Of a stretch of DNA of 8,432 nucleotides, positions 7,040 through 8,432 are shown piece by piece. Source of the stretch: Oscillospiraceae bacterium (lineage in GTDB: Bacteria; Bacillota; Clostridia; Oscillospirales; Oscillospiraceae); assembly GCA_017435245.1 (NCBI GenBank), contig JAFSFK010000177.1, positions 1 to 8,432 of the forward strand. Reading direction: 5' to 3'. The notes below the pieces were generated by a model, which worked only from the letters and a program-made list of their open reading frames with translations, did not search any database and was not told the DNA's origin. Position 1 is the stretch's first letter; every line of letters begins with the position of its first letter. The translations under genes and the position numbers were made by a program.

Positions 7040-7046
7040 TCACCTT
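7040..7046 (-). promoter_or_regulatory. Shine-Dalgarno site of comEC
   Basis: AAGGTGA on the minus strand, 6 bases before GTG 7033. It supports the GTG start rather than the in-frame ATG at 7021, which would be 18 bases away. Confidence 0.8.
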
Positions 7047-7055
7047 CTTTCCCGC

Positions 7056-7084
7056 AGAAAGGGCGCTACCGATTGGTAGCGCCC
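7056..7084 (-). terminator. Intrinsic terminator of alaS, in front of comEC
   Basis: A perfect 10-bp inverted repeat (GGGCGCTACC / GGTAGCGCCC, 7061-7070 with 7075-7084) has a 4-base loop; an A-T pair (7060/7085) can extend it. On the minus strand it lies 10 bases after the alaS TAA and is followed by TTTCT, an interrupted T-tract. The stem is strong but the tail is short, so some read-through into comEC, only about 25 bases further on, is likely. Confidence 0.78.
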
Positions 7085-7094
7085 TAACGTATTT

Positions 7095-8432
7095 TTAACC
7101 CAGCTTAGAGGTCACAAAGTTGTCCACAAGCGCCAGAGCATCATCAACCTTAGTGGCATCCTTGCCGCCGCCCATTGCGGAGTCCGGCTTGCCGCCGCCG
7201 CTGCCGCCGCAGCAGGTACAAACCAGCTTCACCAGATCACCGGCCTTCATGCCCTTAGCCACAGCCTCTTTACCGCAGACTGCCAGGAAGGTGATCTTCT
7301 CACCTGCCACAGAGGACAAAACCGCAACCACATTGGGATCCTTGTCACGGAGAGTATCGCCCATCTGGCGCAGCTTGCCGGCATCGGCACCGGCAACGCT
7401 GGCAGTGATCACGTGCAGGTCGCCCACATTTCTTGCACCGAACAGGAAGCGATCCACTTCACCGGCAGTTTCCCGAGCCTTAAAGGCTTCGATTGCCTTC
7501 TTCAGATTCTTGATCTCCTCCACCTGGCTCTCCAGCTTATTCGCCAGCTCAGAGGGCTTGGTCTTCAGAACGGCACAGGCATCGTAAACACGCTGACGAG
7601 CCAGTTCCATTTCAGCAAGGCAAGCCTTACCGGTCACAGCCTCGATGCGGCGGACACCGGAAGCCACGCTGCCTTCGCTCTCAATACGGAAGGGGCCGAC
7701 CTTAGCAGTATTATCAAGATGAGTACCGCCGCACAGCTCGATGGAGTAGCCGCCCATATTGACAACACGGACAGTATCGCCGTACTTTTCACTGAACAGT
7801 GCCATAGCGCCCATAGCCTTAGCTTCGTCGATGGGCATCTCCCGCACATCAATGGGATAACCCTCGAACACGGCAGACTGAACAATGGCATCGATCTTCG
7901 CCATTTCCTCAGCGGTAACCGCAGAGTAGTGGGTAAAGTCAAAACGCAGACGGTCAGGCTCTACCAGAGAACCTGCCTGATGCACGTGCTCACCCAGTAC
8001 GGAAGTCAGTGCCTTCTGCAGCAGGTGGGTTGCGGAGTGGGCACGCATAATTGCCTTGCGGCGCTCCACATCGATGGATGCGCAAACCACATCCTCGGTC
8101 TTGATGGTACCGGCGATCATCTTACCGCTGTGCAGGTACTTTCCGCCCTTGTCCTTCTGAACATTGGTGACCTCAAACCGGCTGTCGCCAATCAGGATCA
8201 CACCGTGATCAGCCACCTGGCCGCCCATTTCTGCGTAGAAGGGAGTCTTGTCCAGAACGATAATACCCTCTTCGCTGCCAGTAATGGAGCCGGTAACCTC
8301 TTCACCGACGCAAACTGCCAGAACCTTAGCCTCACACACATTGGTGTGGTAACCAACGAAGTTGGTGGGAGTGGTGTCCAGACCCAGGTCGATACCTGCC
8401 CAGCCCAAATCGCCCAGAGCCTTACGGGCCTC
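7095..8432 (-). CDS. alaS: Alanyl-tRNA synthetase, C-terminal half (5' end outside window)
   Basis: About 445 residues of alanyl-tRNA synthetase are visible. The frame is open to the right edge (EARKALGDLGWAG, in place of a start), so roughly the N-terminal half of a protein that is usually about 870-880 residues, including the aminoacylation site, is outside. Numbering from the first visible codon, the editing domain carries the zinc ligands H132 and H136 in HSATHLL and C234 and H238 in CGGTH; this domain clears Ser- and Gly-tRNA-Ala. SGVRRIEAVTG follows, then a helical segment rich in Lys/Glu (about 290-325), then the DHHA1/C-Ala domain ending in the glycine-rich GGSGGGKPDSAMGGGKD. An unusual CTCC cysteine cluster (residues 405-408) precedes that loop. 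Codon use is strongly biased, as expected for a highly expressed gene. The gene ends at its own terminator and is probably a separate unit from comEC. Confidence 0.97.
   Translation of the reverse strand, partial: EARKALGDLGWAGIDLGLDTTPTNFVGYHTNVCEAKVLAVCVGEEVTGSITGSEEGIIVLDKTPFYAEMGGQVADHGVILIGDSRFEVTNVQKDKGGKYLHSGKMIAGTIKTEDVVCASIDVERRKAIMRAHSATHLLQKALTSVLGEHVHQAGSLVEPDRLRFDFTHYSAVTAEEMAKIDAIVQSAVFEGYPIDVREMPIDEAKAMGAMALFSEKYGDTVRVVNMGGYSIELCGGTHLDNTAKVGPFRIESEGSVASGVRRIEAVTGKACLAEMELARQRVYDACAVLKTKPSELANKLESQVEEIKNLKKAIEAFKARETAGEVDRFLFGARNVGDLHVITASVAGADAGKLRQMGDTLRDKDPNVVAVLSSVAGEKITFLAVCGKEAVAKGMKAGDLVKLVCTCCGGSGGGKPDSAMGGGKDATKVDDALALVDNFVTSKLG

Noticed and set aside
7061..7084. The GC-rich inverted repeat as an operator or riboswitch part
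   Set aside because: Its position right after the alaS stop, with a T-tract on the minus strand, is explained by an intrinsic terminator. No conserved aptamer or T-box element is visible around it.
7085..7120. Possible promoter for comEC (GTGACC about 18 bases before TACGTT on the minus strand)
   Set aside because: Both hexamers match the consensus poorly, and the start would fall inside the alaS terminator hairpin.
1..8432. A novel defence, mobile or biosynthetic system
   Set aside because: Apart from the unidentified left-edge fragment, every gene belongs to a conserved family in a plausible chromosomal order. There are no transposases, integrases, direct-repeat arrays or toxin-antitoxin pairs, and no gene-free gap long enough to hide one.

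Overview
The window looks like chromosomal housekeeping DNA from a low-to-mid-GC Gram-positive bacterium. Bacillota, class Clostridia, is most likely, probably an Oscillospirales/Ruminococcaceae-type gut organism. The reasons are an RNase M5-like Toprim protein (a Bacillota family), the comEC-holA gene pair, purine-rich Shine-Dalgarno sites such as AGGAGG and AAGGTGA, and a minimal Mrp ATPase with a short N-terminal cysteine cluster. The lineage below phylum is inference, not something the sequence proves.

Layout from left to right. A partial plus-strand gene of unknown function enters from the left edge and stops at 338. It converges on a long block of minus-strand genes, and one strong hairpin (351-383) can terminate transcription from both sides. 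Everything else is on the minus strand. In transcription order it is: the C-terminal half of alaS (entering from the right edge), an intrinsic terminator (7056-7084), comEC, holA, an RNase M5-like Toprim gene, a dual-ATPase ABC-F gene, and mrp. The four genes from comEC to the ABC-F gene are packed with junctions of +5, -8 and +1 bp, which strongly suggests one translationally coupled transcript. The mrp gene follows after 60 bp and has its own consensus SigA promoter (TTGACA-N17-TATAAT), whose -35 box contains the stop codon of the ABC-F gene.

Functions. AlaS charges tRNA-Ala. ComEC is the inner-membrane channel for single-stranded DNA uptake. HolA is the delta subunit of the DNA polymerase III clamp loader. 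The Toprim protein resembles the 5S rRNA maturase RNase M5. The ABC-F protein is a ribosome-associated ATPase. Mrp is an Fe-S cluster carrier/P-loop ATPase. The operon therefore mixes DNA and RNA/translation housekeeping; comEC-holA adjacency is common in Bacillota and does not require a shared pathway.

I found no mobile element, CRISPR array, tRNA or rRNA, and no sign of a new defence or biosynthetic system. No gap between genes exceeds about 60 bases. The points most worth a second look are the mrp promoter overlapping a stop codon, the Toprim protein that departs from canonical RNase M5, the start-codon decisions for holA and the Toprim gene, and the unidentified gene at the left edge.
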